Origin: Amia ocellicauda
Taxonomy: Eukaryota > Chordata > Actinopteri > Amiiformes > Amiidae
Length of the DNA: 64,000 nucleotides
Direction of reading: 5' to 3'
NCBI RefSeq assembly: GCF_036373705.1
Contig: NC_089869.1
Span: 14,085,676 to 14,149,675 of the forward strand
The notes under the pieces were generated by a model. It made no database searches. It saw only the letters and a list, made by a program, of their open reading frames with translations, and was not told where the DNA came from. This document shows, in pieces, positions 44,925 through 56,200 of this stretch (within the stretch, counting starts at the first letter, position 1; each line of letters starts with the position of its first letter). Both the position numbers and the translations under genes were made by a program.

Positions 44925-45125
44925 CACTGGGGTGGCCCCCCTTTCACTCTCTCAAATGGCCCGTTTGAAGAGACACAGCTCGGATCCTCTGTGCTAATCT
45001 AAACAGCCCTGCTGATGGCCAGCGGATGAGATTAGCTCGTCTCCCTCTCTCCCTTTTCTTCCCCCTGGTTTTAGCAGCACCCAAGCATTTGTCAGTGGCG
45101 CCTATACTTGGCCACAATTGACAGG
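44925..45125. promoter_or_regulatory. Candidate conserved non-coding element with paired TAATC/GATTA sites
   Basis: A repeat-free island of about 200 bp immediately before an (ATT)n array. It contains TAATC at about 44995 and its inverse GATTA at about 45029, the core of K50 homeodomains, plus a MEIS/TGIF-type TGACAG at 45119-45124. Motifs are seen; enhancer function is inferred. Confidence 0.3.
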
Positions 45126-45280
45126 AGACAAGAGGTGTAGCATTTCCTATTGTTATGACCAAACCCAGGTAAAGCACACATGGTATACTCGGTGATACCA
45201 GCCGCCCCTCTGAATATACACACAGGAGCAAATGGAATATACTTAGACATTTTCATATTTGTGATTAGAAAGCATAGACA

Positions 45281-45281
<1 letters not shown>

Positions 45282-45334
<53 letters not shown>
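45282..45334. repeat. (ATT)n microsatellite
   Basis: A trinucleotide array of about 53 bp. Confidence 0.95.
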
Positions 45335-45893
45335 CGTCCAGGAAGATGGCACGTCTACGTTCTGGTTTCAATCAGTCCTCAATAGGCTACTACACGTTGT
45401 AAAGAGCCGTGGATAATAAGGTGAGAAAACCTGAGGTCTGGATTTCATCCAATTGCATTTTGTTCTCAACACACTTTGCTCTTTGTTGTGTTGGCAGGTT
45501 ATAGACTATAATAAAAGCCATGATCTACTGGTAATGACAATAACTAATGCCGTACCAACAATAACAATAGAAATAAATAATACCCCAACGCTCATTTTAG
45601 TGTATGTTTCAACTTACTGAATTAATATCATAGCCATTGGTGTATATAATAGTGCAGAGATGGTTGTCTATTTCTTGTTTCTAATTATGTCTGTATAAAA
45701 ATCAATATATGAAAAAGAAATAACAAATTATACATCACAATGATAGCGTATTCATAAAATGATACAAAGCACAATGTTAATTTAAAATACACGTATCATT
45801 AATAGAGTATAATAATAACTATAATAATGATGAAAACTTTTCATATTTAATATAACAAATGTCTTAAATATGGCAGTTATTATATATGTATAA

Positions 45894-45896
<3 letters not shown>

Positions 45897-45957
<61 letters not shown>
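45897..45957. repeat. (AAT)n microsatellite
   Basis: A trinucleotide array of about 61 bp. Confidence 0.95.
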
Positions 45958-45958
<1 letters not shown>

Positions 45959-46065
45959 AACTACACTAATAGAGGATTGTTTACAAGACGAGCACACAAT
46001 AGTTAATTTGGAAACAAAGAGAGTATAGATTGTTATGTTATAATGTCATAAATATGATGAATGAG

Positions 46066-46066
<1 letters not shown>

Positions 46067-46117
<51 letters not shown>

Positions 46118-46118
46118 T
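46067..46118. repeat. (AAT)n microsatellite
   Basis: A trinucleotide array of about 52 bp, only 110 bp from the previous one. Confidence 0.95.
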
Positions 46119-46494
46119 ACTGGTAAAACTTAGCACTACAAACCGAACTGATTCGAGGTAGCCAAATATTAATTTAAATACAATCTGGTAAATGTAAAAG
46201 TAAAAACAATCTGTTACCTCCCAAAATAGACTAATATATTTCACCGTCAAACTTCATGTTGCACAAGCGTTATGACAGAATACATTCATTTAACTTACTG
46301 ATGGTTTTAGTGTGATTTAGTCACAAAATGATGCCTACGCAGTGTGTTTAAATTGAACTGGTCCCGCTGTTTCCCTCCTGGGTAAGAGAGGTGGAAACTT
46401 GATGCCTTTTAACTGGAGAAAGCAAAAGAAAGGGAAAGTGCTACCCATGAAACCATTTAATTCCTTCTGTCTTTGCTTTTCATGTTCTCGTTCA

Positions 46495-46509
46495 AATTAT
46501 TATTATTAT

Positions 46510-46540
<31 letters not shown>

Positions 46541-46570
46541 TGTGGTGGTGGTGGTAGTTGTAATAGTAGC
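46495..46570. repeat. Compound (ATT)(AGT)(GTG) microsatellite
   Basis: Successive blocks of ATT, AGT and GTG units. Confidence 0.9.
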
Positions 46571-46839
46571 CTAGTAAAGTATTTTATTAGGCTATTGGGT
46601 CATTCGTGATTTAATTATCTGAACCACGCAAATCTAACATTAAATCAAAAATAAAGATCTGGATAACGTTCTTAACAGAGGACTTCAAGCGTGATTAAAT
46701 GTTAACGTAGGATACTCAAGATCATTGTTGTTGTGAAATGTATTTTGTAAATTTCTATTGAAAACTATTATTGCTTTTTACTTGCTGAAGTAAGACAGAT
46801 CAAAAGAAGAGCATTTCTTAAAGCAGACTCAAGCACATT

Positions 46840-46985
46840 ATGTGACAGTTGGCTCCACAGCTCTTCTTCTCTCGGTGTGTATCTGTGCTAAATTAGGAAG
46901 CTAAACATCTCCCCGTGGAGAGAGCCTGGCACTCCTGCGAGAAACCTCGGTTTATAAATCGGGTGGGTTTATACACAGACCAGTG
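46840..46985. promoter_or_regulatory. Candidate conserved non-coding block
   Basis: A repeat-free, GC-balanced stretch with no coding frame, lying between microsatellite arrays. It was selected by composition only. Confidence 0.2.
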
Positions 46986-47176
46986 CACGGTTTTCCACAG
47001 TACGATACATACCAAAGTGTGAGAAGAGCTTGTACAGTAGTTAATATTAGTCTTTTACATTGTTTGGGTACCTAAATATTCTCTAACAGAGAGAAACACA
47101 TTCCTAGAGCATTTGTGGCAGAAAGTAACAGACTCGTCTAAATATGTATGTTTATTGTATTTGTTCTTTAGGATAT

Positions 47177-47179
<3 letters not shown>

Positions 47180-47236
<57 letters not shown>

Positions 47237-47241
47237 AACTA

Positions 47242-47326
<85 letters not shown>
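47180..47326. repeat. Compound microsatellite (ATT)n ... (CT)n(AT)n
   Basis: (ATT)n at about 47180-47236, a 10-base gap, (CT)n at about 47247-47276, then (AT)n to 47326. Confidence 0.95.
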
Positions 47327-47329
<3 letters not shown>

Positions 47330-48039
47330 GTCTGAATCCACTGCTGCCTGTGAAGTCGAAAATCCATTGCTGCTTTATGATGTATGGATATGGAAATAAA
47401 TTCAGGATAACTCAAACTATAACTGCAGCCTGTATTTAACACTTATTTCACAAACGACGGTGTATAAGGCTATTAAATGATTTTTCCATAAATTCAGTAT
47501 GAGAAATATTTCTATATAAACTCCCACGCAAGCACTCAATGGGAAATTACATTTAAATACGCCTCATATTTAGAATAAGCGCTCGCTGTGAATATTATCA
47601 GATAATTTAACAGAGTTGTATATTTTGAATTATATCCCTCTTAGAAAAGCGTTGTAATACTAAATATAAGGCGGAATATGTGGAGTGGTGTCCTAATGAA
47701 GAACAGCAATATCAAGAATAGAAAGTCGACTGAAGTACTAATGTGTTTGGAATTAGTCACGTTGCACATTTCAGATTCGTAGAGGTGGGCAACACTGGGA
47801 TCACTTACATTGCTTTTGTGTGGTTTCTGTCTGTGTGTCTGTGTGCTGTCTGTCTCTTCTGCAGAACCACCCATCCCAAACCACATTTCGTCTGGTGAAG
47901 AAACCAGTGTACCTATCATTCAGGAAACTGAGGAGTAAATGACTTGGGTTATGTCTTTTCAGAAAGAGAGGGTGACAGAGACGGAGAGAGGTCCTCTAAA
48001 ACGGAAAGGAAACTGATACCAACAGATTGTATTAGCTAA

Positions 48040-48180
48040 AAACGTCAATCAGTTTTCCTCAAGGAATTTTAATTGCTATTGGGGCCCTGCTATCGGCCGA
48101 TAAGGTTTATTAATAAACTTTTGATAACGACAGTTTAAAGACACCGACCGTCGGCGGCAACACTGTCTGACTGGGGGACT
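48040..48180. promoter_or_regulatory. Candidate conserved non-coding block with a GATA motif
   Basis: A repeat-free segment with CGATAAGG (GATA core) near 48098, TTATTAATAAAC near 48106 and the inverted repeat CCGACCGTCGG near 48146. It is non-coding. Function is inferred. Confidence 0.25.
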
Positions 48181-50188
48181 TTTGTAGTTCAATTCCAATT
48201 CAAGCCCATATAGGCCTACTGATTCTCATTATACACATAATTAAATAGTATGCATCATTGGCTATGCAATATAAGACGGTTAACAATATTCAAGAGTTTA
48301 AATATAAATTCTTAATACAAAATGCTCAGTTTGTGTATAGTCTCACGCTTCATTTGAAACAATGATTTTCAGTGACTAATTTAACAATTTGTTCTATCAA
48401 ATACTTATTCATGATCTATATAATATATATAATATGAGTCAACCTAAATATAAAGTTCTTACATCCTACAGCTGGAAACTTTATAAGCTGCAGTAATGTT
48501 CCACAATCTATAAACAATATATCACAGATAAATATGAAGACTGCTCTTTAATTAACAATATGCATTAAATTAACCGAATCACAAAAACTGGTTCAAATGA
48601 ACGGTGTGAATATTTCGGACTACAACTAATACAGCCACACACATGAGACAGAAAAGACGATGTATCTTAAATAAAACATTCACTATAATGATTTTGTAAA
48701 CATTATTCCCCAAAAAGATATGATTTTCAAAAGAGAAGTCTAAAAACAATCTTCTGTGTACAATCCACACAGGATTAACCGATTCGTTACCACAGTCCTA
48801 CTATACATGTTTTCCAAAAGCCACCGACCCTAAAACAAATCCGATACTCACCTGTCCTTTAATACAGCCAACACAACACAACCTGCTCCCTGACAGCAGC
48901 TGCGACTTGTGCTTCAGAGACTCCCACGCAGGTTTCTCTTCCGCTCTGTACCTGAACATAATAATATACCACACCCTTAACAGAACAAACGAGTGCTCAT
49001 GCCAACAACTAATGTATGACTATATTCTTCAATACCACTATGATATGTACATCCCGACCCCCTTTCCATCCTTTCTTGCCCATGCCCACTAAACCCGGTC
49101 CAGACTGACTCGTATCCCCCCACCGCTGTGCAGACCCTTCCTCCTTTATCAACCTATAGGCGACTGACATGTGCCTCATTTTCTTTCATTTAAATGGTAC
49201 ATAAGTATCTTCCATTTCTACCGTATCCTCCATTTAGTGTGTATTATTATTGATAGTGAAGGACAGGACCCCGCTGTAAAACACTCCAGTTCAGTTGACC
49301 AATTAACATATACTCAAAGCATAGGCCTTATGAGTGAGTGCATTTCATATTTATGTATCTCGGTGCGTATTTACTGAAAACGTCGTGGGATCATTTATCT
49401 TGAAATCTGATTTGATAGTCAACCAATTTACACAGTTATTTCATGTTTAACGTCCTCAGAAAATGACTGCCTTGGAACAATATATTCATTATTAGTATTA
49501 CATGCAGACGCACATGCTGAGCCTGGCCCTGTGATCCCGCACTGGTGCAGCCGGGTAAAGGTTACACTAGGTGCCGCTTTGGGATCCAAATCAGGAAGAG
49601 CATAAACCATGTAGGTGGAAAAGAAGATTCCATAAAGAAAATGGAAAATGTATTGAACATTTCCATGTGTTCTTGAGCTTAGATTATTCTAAACATTATA
49701 TATGAGCCTATATAGGCTATAACAAACATATAGTATTTAGGCCTATTTGTTATTTTCGCGGATGCACTATTCCATTACGAAAGCAATTTATAACAATTAT
49801 TCTATTGTATTTGCACGGGCAGCCATAACACTTTGGCGAAAAGTTGTTTAAGAAATGAGTGAGTGAACACTGAACACTAAAACATGCACACAAGACATCC
49901 TTGGATTTCACTTTCCGTGACAAAAAAATATATAAATAAAGCTATAATGGCGCCTAATCCAAAACTGTTACGCATTGCATCATTATAAACTTTACATTCT
50001 AAACAACTAACAGGACACAATTAATTGTTTTTAAAGTTAATAGTAATGTGTGTCTTGTCAATACATCATATCTTGCGATAGATCCTTATGTGAGGTATAA
50101 TTTTATTTTCGCCTTTACAAAGAACTTAGCTAATTATTAATTAAGCCTATTATAATTATGTGGAACATTATTAATAGGCATACAACAA

Positions 50189-50189
<1 letters not shown>

Positions 50190-50223
<34 letters not shown>

Positions 50224-50235
50224 ATAATAATAATA
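50190..50235. repeat. (CTA)n(AAT)n microsatellite
   Basis: About eleven CTA units followed by AAT units. Confidence 0.9.
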
Positions 50236-51294
50236 CAAAAATTGGTAGACCTATTAATGAATTATATAGTATAATACATTAACTATTCGCGGTTTAGAAG
50301 TAGCAGCACCATGCCGTGTGAAATACAGGATTAATAAAGATAAAATGTAATTTTGTCCAAACCACCCGTCATATTGGGTTATATCATTTTGTGCACCAAA
50401 ACCGGTCTCTATCTAAAAATCATCTTGCCAATCACTGTTACACACTTATAGGCCGACAAACAACTTATTAATTTGCAATCCTGGAAATCTTTAGCGAACT
50501 GTATACATGCATGTATTTCGTAGTTTTTATACACTAATTTACATAGGGATATTGTTCCTAAGACTAGAACTAGTCATAAAGCATTGTACTATATTTTCTA
50601 ATTGAAACAGATACTTAATGAATATAATAAACATCGTCATACGCTATAAACAGTTAAACAAATACATTTTACAAGGATAGTCAATTTGAATGTAGTTTCT
50701 TCATTACATGTATGTAGTTAAAGTAGGGCAAACAGGGGGGTATAGGTCTTTCCTTGAACAATGCCGACTTTGCCAAACACATGTTTACCAAGATACCAAT
50801 AGATATATTAATCTATATTATTCTGTTGGGTTTTAATTTACAACTGTACCATAACCCAATACGGTTATCTTTTGGCAAGATAAGTACGAGGCCTTTTTCC
50901 TGCGCAGGTGATAACGAAAACGTTTCAGCGACATTCTTGCAACCAAACACGTCTTACTTCTTTGGCACAAATCACGGATGTCACTACCATACAATTCATT
51001 CATATTTCGATTTGTTTGTTTAAATCGATGTGGTCGTACCTGTTGTATCCCTAGGACGAAGTAGGAACATAATTGCACCTTCTCAACCACGATCACACAT
51101 ATAGGAAAAACATATTATTTTCATTGCACCTATTAGAAAAATACCCCCCTTTTCAAGAAATGTTGGACCACAACTTAATGTAAACTATTTGATGTAACTG
51201 GTTTAATGCAATAATATGAATTATAATAACAGCAAAAACAATAACTCTGTGCTCGGGTATGTATGCTCTCGTTTGGTTTCGATATAGTTTTCAG

Positions 51295-51336
51295 CGAGAG
51301 AGAGAGAGAGAGAGAGAGGGAGGGAGGGAGGGAGAG
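51295..51336. repeat. (GA)n(GGGA)n tract in the NKX2-3 promoter
   Basis: An AG run of about 24 bp passes into GGGA units; four G3 runs separated by single A (51318-51332) form a textbook G-quadruplex motif about 440 bases upstream of the start codon. Confidence 0.9.
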
Positions 51337-51417
51337 ATCATTACAGGAGATAGTAGGCAGCCCAGTCCCGACCCTCCTCTCACCCTGCCATTTTTTTAAT
51401 CGAGGCTGACTCCTCTA

Positions 51418-51540
51418 ATGTCACTCACCCCGCTCGCCCCGCCCACCCGAGTGACGTCACTGCCCAGGATAGGAGCCCATGCCTCTCACGGCCCCCAGTA
51501 TCAAAAACAGAGCCCAGCTGCAGGCATTGGCTGTGATAAG
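51418..51540 (+). promoter_or_regulatory. NKX2-3 proximal promoter with CRE, GC/CACCC and GATA motifs
   Basis: A GC-rich stretch with CCCCGCCCACC at about 51438, a palindromic CRE TGACGTCA at 51452-51459 and TGATAAG at 51534-51540, 230-350 bases before the start codon. There is no classical TATA box; the (TA)n tract at 51599 might serve or mimic one. The motifs are seen and their use is inferred. Confidence 0.5.
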
Positions 51541-51595
51541 GAGCACGCCAGCCCTCCTCTTATTCCATGGAAACCAGCTAAGCAATCGAAGAGGT

Positions 51596-51598
<3 letters not shown>

Positions 51599-51646
<48 letters not shown>
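51599..51646. repeat. (TA)n microsatellite just upstream of NKX2-3
   Basis: An uninterrupted TA run of about 48 bp that ends 127 bases before the NKX2-3 ATG, in the core promoter or 5' UTR. Confidence 0.95.
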
Positions 51647-51649
<3 letters not shown>

Positions 51650-51750
51650 TTGTTGAGCGATGAGTGGACACAATTGCGACGTTCGTGTGAAATAATTTGA
51701 CCAGAGGGCTTATTCTTCGCAACTCCTTTTCGGCGGAGTTCATTTCCTTC

Positions 51751-51756
51751 ATGTGA
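51751..51756 (+). promoter_or_regulatory. Start-stop minimal uORF ahead of NKX2-3
   Basis: ATG immediately followed by TGA, 17 bases before the main start codon. Its context is weak (T at -3), so leaky scanning would be expected. It matters only if the transcript starts upstream of it, which its closeness to the ATG makes likely. Confidence 0.6.
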
Positions 51757-51773
51757 AGGCGCAGGACCTGATA

Positions 51774-52400
51774 ATGCTTCCAAGTCCAGTCACTTCTACA
51801 CCTTTCTCTGTCAAAGACATCCTGAATCTGGAGCAGCAGTCTCAGCAGCACCCCGTCCTGCTACTAGAGCACCCCCATGCGCAGTTGCACCCGGACTTGC
51901 AGCCGCAGCAGCACTTCCACACCCCGCCTTCTTGCATGCTCGCCGCTGGGGAGAGCCCTAGCTTCTCGGACGGGGAGGAGAAGATGTCCTACCTGAACTC
52001 GCTCTCGGTACCGGACAGCCATGGGGAGGCCAGCATCTCTCCGGATCTGTATGTGCACACGGCGCTGGGACACTCAGCTGAGACCAAACTGGAGGCCGAA
52101 CTCGAGGATCAGGAACCCAGTAAGTTCATAGAGTTTCTCGTTTCTGTGACTTTCATGCCAGCCAACGCACGTTACGATTTATATGCATTTACTGTATCTG
52201 TCCTTTCTCAAAGTGTCGTGGGGTTATAGCTCCTTTATTGCACTGTGGACACGGCTTGACTGATGTATTAACAATTCCACCCACATAAGCAGTAATGGAT
52301 AAAGAAATCAGCCAGATTAATTAATTATAATAACTTTGTGTCGCCACTCTTGTCTAGGCTAATTCTAAGGTGTCTCTTCTCCCCCAAATTCACAAATACA

Positions 52401-52474
<74 letters not shown>

Positions 52475-54171
52475 TTTATTCGACTTAATTATATATAATG
52501 TTTAATCTGACTTTTGACATTTAAAGAGTCTAAAAAATAAAAATAATACCAATTAGACAAAATTCACATTAGGATAGTTCATTGCAAAATTAAATGCATA
52601 AGAGTAAATGTTATTAGCACTATAAAGGCATACGAAATGTTTCTGTTTGGAAATCATTCTGAACGTTTAAATGTTAAATTATACATTTAATTTGCAATGC
52701 TGGAGAGTGGGGGTGGGTAAAACATTGTAAAACATTAGAGCCATTCAAATATATTTTATCAACGTCATCAATGTAAACAATACAAATCCAGTAAGTGGAT
52801 TTAAAATGTCAACCCAATGTGTGTGTGTATATATATATAATGTAGTATTTTTAATGTGTTGTCCTGAACAGTGGTAAGAAAAATGAAAACATACATTTCA
52901 TTTAATAATTATACACATATATACATACATCCCAGTCTCGATACCTATTATGTGTTTAAATTTTATAAATAGCATGTATTGTATTACTTTATAATTTAAC
53001 ATTATGTTTAGCCACATATTACATGCATAACTTATTAAAATAAAAAAGTAATCGAGGGATTCATCTATTCATATTGATTGTTTAGCCACTCTGTAGTGAC
53101 TTTTGTAGCCTATACTGTTTGTAAAGCCGAGGCTACTTCGGGTTTACGAGATAAATGCTATAAAAGAAGCATTAATCAACTTGACAGGTTTGTTGGAACT
53201 CAAGTTTCAATTAGATTGAAGAATTTAATGTCAGGTATATTATTAAAATCAACCGCGTGCCATTTCATTTTACAGCAAGTGAAACATATTGCTACTATTT
53301 TTTTAAATTATATTATGCACTTCATTAAATAATAATAATAATAACAATAACAATAACAATAACAATAATAATAATAACACATATTACATAGTATAGAAAC
53401 AAAGTGGAAATTGTATCCTAAGCGCAATGATTTTCCTTCAGCTCAGCAATATTAAACACATTGATAATACACGGACGCATAGGCGTGCTATACACACGCC
53501 CACAGTATTTTTATTTTATTTATAATCTTACAGAAAACTGCATTGTCACAAAGTCTCAGGACTGCGATGACAGCAGACACTCGGACTCGGAGAGGCCGCA
53601 GAAGCAGAGGACCAGACGGAAACCGCGGGTCCTCTTCTCCCAGGCCCAGGTGTTCGAGCTGGAGAGGCGCTTCAAACAGCAGCGGTACCTGTCGGCCCCG
53701 GAGCGGGAGCACCTGGCCAGCTCTCTGAAACTCACGTCCACGCAGGTCAAAATCTGGTTCCAGAACCGAAGGTACAAATGCAAACGGCAGCGCCAGGACA
53801 AGTCGCTGGAAATGGCCGGCCACCACCATCCCCCGCCGCCCAGGAGGGTGGCAGTGCCCGTTTTGGTCCGGGATGGAAAACCTTGTTTAGGGGGATCACA
53901 GAACTATAATGCCCCCTATAGTGTAGGGGCAAACCCTTACAGCTATAATAGTTACCCTGCTTATTCCTACAACAACCCTGGATATAATTCCAGTTACAGC
54001 TGTACGTATTCCAGTATCCCAGCTCTACCCCCCACCACCACTGCCAACGCGTTTATGAACATGAACCTCAGCAATATCGCCAGCCTCGGCAGCTCTGCCC
54101 AGCCTCAGACACACCAGGGCAGCGCGGTGTCGCCGTGCCAAGGGACACTGCAGGGCATCCGAGCCTGGTAG
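51774..54171 (+). CDS. nkx2-3: NKX2-3, NK2-class homeobox transcription factor, two exons
   Basis: Exon 1 is 51774-52119 and exon 2 is 53534-54171, with donor gtaagt and acceptor ttacag; together they encode 327 residues. The start ATG (A at -3) is preceded in frame by no other ATG. Parts in order: TN motif [12 protein letters not shown] (about 9-20), a Gln/His-rich stretch (about 21-50), the homeodomain at 143-202 with Tyr54 (NRRYKCKRQ) diagnostic of the NK2 class, the NK2-specific domain [15 protein letters not shown] (about 219-233), a Tyr/Asn/Ser-rich region and the terminal GIRAW. The family binds CAAGTG-type sites. In mammals NKX2-3 is needed for spleen, gut mesenchyme and associated vessels. 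NKX2-5 is an alternative, but N-terminal [17 protein letters not shown], the C terminus and the CNNM1-GOT1 neighbourhood favour NKX2-3. The alanine and glycine runs that I recall in the human C-terminal half are absent. Confidence 0.95.
52402..52473. repeat. Compound (CA)n(TA)n microsatellite
   Basis: About 32 bp of AC then about 40 bp of AT, inside the NKX2-3 intron. Confidence 0.95.
53329..53378. repeat. (AAT)n/(AACAAT)n microsatellite
   Basis: AAT units interleaved with AAC units, 156 bases before NKX2-3 exon 2. Confidence 0.9.
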
Positions 54172-54240
54172 CTACAACACGCCACCAGTCATTACATGTA
54201 TATTGCTGGCGTTCACTTTTTATGGAAATACATATTTTTG

Positions 54241-54246
54241 AATAAA
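54241..54246 (+). terminator. NKX2-3 polyadenylation signal
   Basis: AATAAA 70 bases after the stop codon. Further AATAAA copies near 54291 and 54482 are alternatives, so the 3' UTR length is uncertain. Confidence 0.5.
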
Positions 54247-54377
54247 AGAAAAGGGAAAAAACAGTTTCGCTTATCGAAGTAGGAATTTAAAATAAATAAT
54301 TCCATCAAACCATGAAATCGTGTTACATTACTCCAGTAACTCTAGGAAACCAAGCCAAGGACTGTTGTTTTTAAGTG

Positions 54378-54381
<4 letters not shown>

Positions 54382-54446
<65 letters not shown>

Positions 54447-54447
54447 T
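54382..54447. repeat. (TA)n followed by poly-T
   Basis: About 48 bp of TA and then about 19 T. Confidence 0.95.
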
Positions 54448-54494
54448 AATGTACAAATCCACAATGTATTACGTTTTAGCCAATAAAATGAACG

Positions 54495-54496
<2 letters not shown>

Positions 54497-54556
<60 letters not shown>
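54497..54556. repeat. (ATT)n microsatellite
   Basis: A trinucleotide array of about 60 bp. Confidence 0.95.
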
Positions 54557-55499
54557 CGTATAAAACTTCAATAAACCCTATAGGGATTCTGAACGAAACA
54601 GTATTTATTACAATTCTCTTATACAATGATAGCCAAGTTAAAACCATGTCGGATTTCTATCTGTAAAACAAACAAAGGCTTCGTGACCCCTGGAATTAAA
54701 GGTCATTGGGAACACAGGAGACCAGTGTAATGATGACCGGATTACTTCACATGAAATTCAGATACCCTCTCTTGTTGAGGGGGGGGACCTAGCTGATTGT
54801 TTCCACTGGAACCAAAGCACATCTTGTTTTTAAGGACATTTAATTATTCTACACGAAGTTCTATTTCAAGTTTGTTTTTGTGTTTTTTTTGTTTTCCCTC
54901 CGGAAATAGAAACATTCAGAGGATTGTAATTTTTTTTTATTTTTTTTTAAGCCACGAAACAGTGTTTGATACCTTTTTCCCTGAGAAAACATACAACACT
55001 CAGAAAGACAACATTGGCATTGAATGTACCACTGAACTTCTGAAGTGTGTAGATTGGGGTTTGTCAGCGCACAAACCCAAATGGACCTCTCCAAATCCAC
55101 TGTAAAGACATGTTCGTTGTGTTGGATCTGTATATAGCATGTTGGAATGTATTTGCTCGTCGTAAGAAGGATCCCCCAAGTTTGTATAAAACACTTCCTG
55201 CTTAAAAGAATATTGAAAATCACTATGGAATCTAATAAAAGAAATGAGATGCAGTCATATGGCGATGCTATATTAATTCTTTTATTTATTTATGTATTTA
55301 TTTATTTATGTATTGATCCGAAAATGTGTTTCAGGAAACATCATTGTAATGTTTTCTGAAAACAATTTGATAAAGACCATTCGCTGGTCTATTAGGTGCC
55401 TCGCTGGATAATTCAATTCTCCACGTCCTGTTTCGCATTTTTTTTTTAATCTAAAAAAAATCATGCATCGATGTTGCATTACCTACTGTACCTCAATTG

Positions 55500-56200
55500 A
55501 TGAGATTTTCATATAATCAAGTGAAAGAAGAAGAAAAAGCTTTGCGCGCAGATTCGTTATCCATTTGAAAAACAGGAAATTGGAAATCATACATAAAACC
55601 TGGTTCGTACATCTGAATTCTTTATGAAAAGCCATTTTAGGCGTTGGTTGCAGCGATTTTCGCTTTGTTAGCCTCTTGCCATTTACCAAAAATGTCTTGC
55701 TGAAGCCAGTTAGAAAGGGCAACCCAGGCACACTCGAATTAATTGTCCAAGTGCCAAGTGGTGTGAAAGGAGGAAGTTATTCTACATTGAGGAGCTTTGA
55801 GGACGCGATTAGGCATCTAAAATACCCTGAAAGAAGCAGTTCGAGTTGGGTTGGAAGGTAGGAAGAATAGCCTTTATTGGATTCATGAACAAAAGGTGTG
55901 TGGTAGGAAGGCTGGGTCCTCAGCAAAGACAAAAGGGCCCAAGAGCTGCAAGATTGACGTCCTTAAATATTCCTCATTGATGCGGAGGCGGGGGCATTAT
56001 TTTAGCTGGCTGGCTAATAGGAGGATGGATAAAAATGTGTTCAGTTTTGTTCGTTGCTTTTTGTTAGCGAAGAAAGGGGGTCTGATTAGGGGGAGAGCTC
56101 TCCTGCGGGGCTTCTCCAGGGCAGGCAGCCTGGAGGTTACAGCGGGAGGTTGGTGTCTGAATGAAGGGTCATTATTGCTACAAGTTTAGCCATTTCTCTA
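55500..56200. promoter_or_regulatory. Candidate NKX2-3 downstream enhancer with NK2 sites
   Basis: Repeat-poor sequence 1.3-2 kb after the NKX2-3 stop. It holds three CAAGTG cores: 55518-55523, and a tandem pair at 55748-55753 and 55755-55760. NK2 homeodomains bind this core, so autoregulation is conceivable. Enhancer status is inferred from motif grouping only. Confidence 0.3.

Larger units (their letters stand above)
39851..51230. other. Gene desert between GOT1 and NKX2-3, distal part
   Basis: No recognised exon. At least eleven microsatellite arrays are present, several of them (TA)n or (ATT)n of 50 bp or more, together with a possible short inverted-repeat element at 43951-44083 and several repeat-poor islands. 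The proximity to a developmental homeobox gene makes enhancers likely, but none is proven. Confidence 0.6.
52120..53533 (+). other. NKX2-3 intron
   Basis: A single intron of 1,414 bases, AT-rich, with a (CA)n(TA)n array at 52402-52473 and an AAT/AAC array at 53329-53378. No other feature is recognised. Confidence 0.9.

Noticed and set aside
45092-45416. Open frames across the (ATT)n array on both strands
   Set aside because: They consist largely of poly-Ile or similar runs translated from a microsatellite, with no gene evidence.
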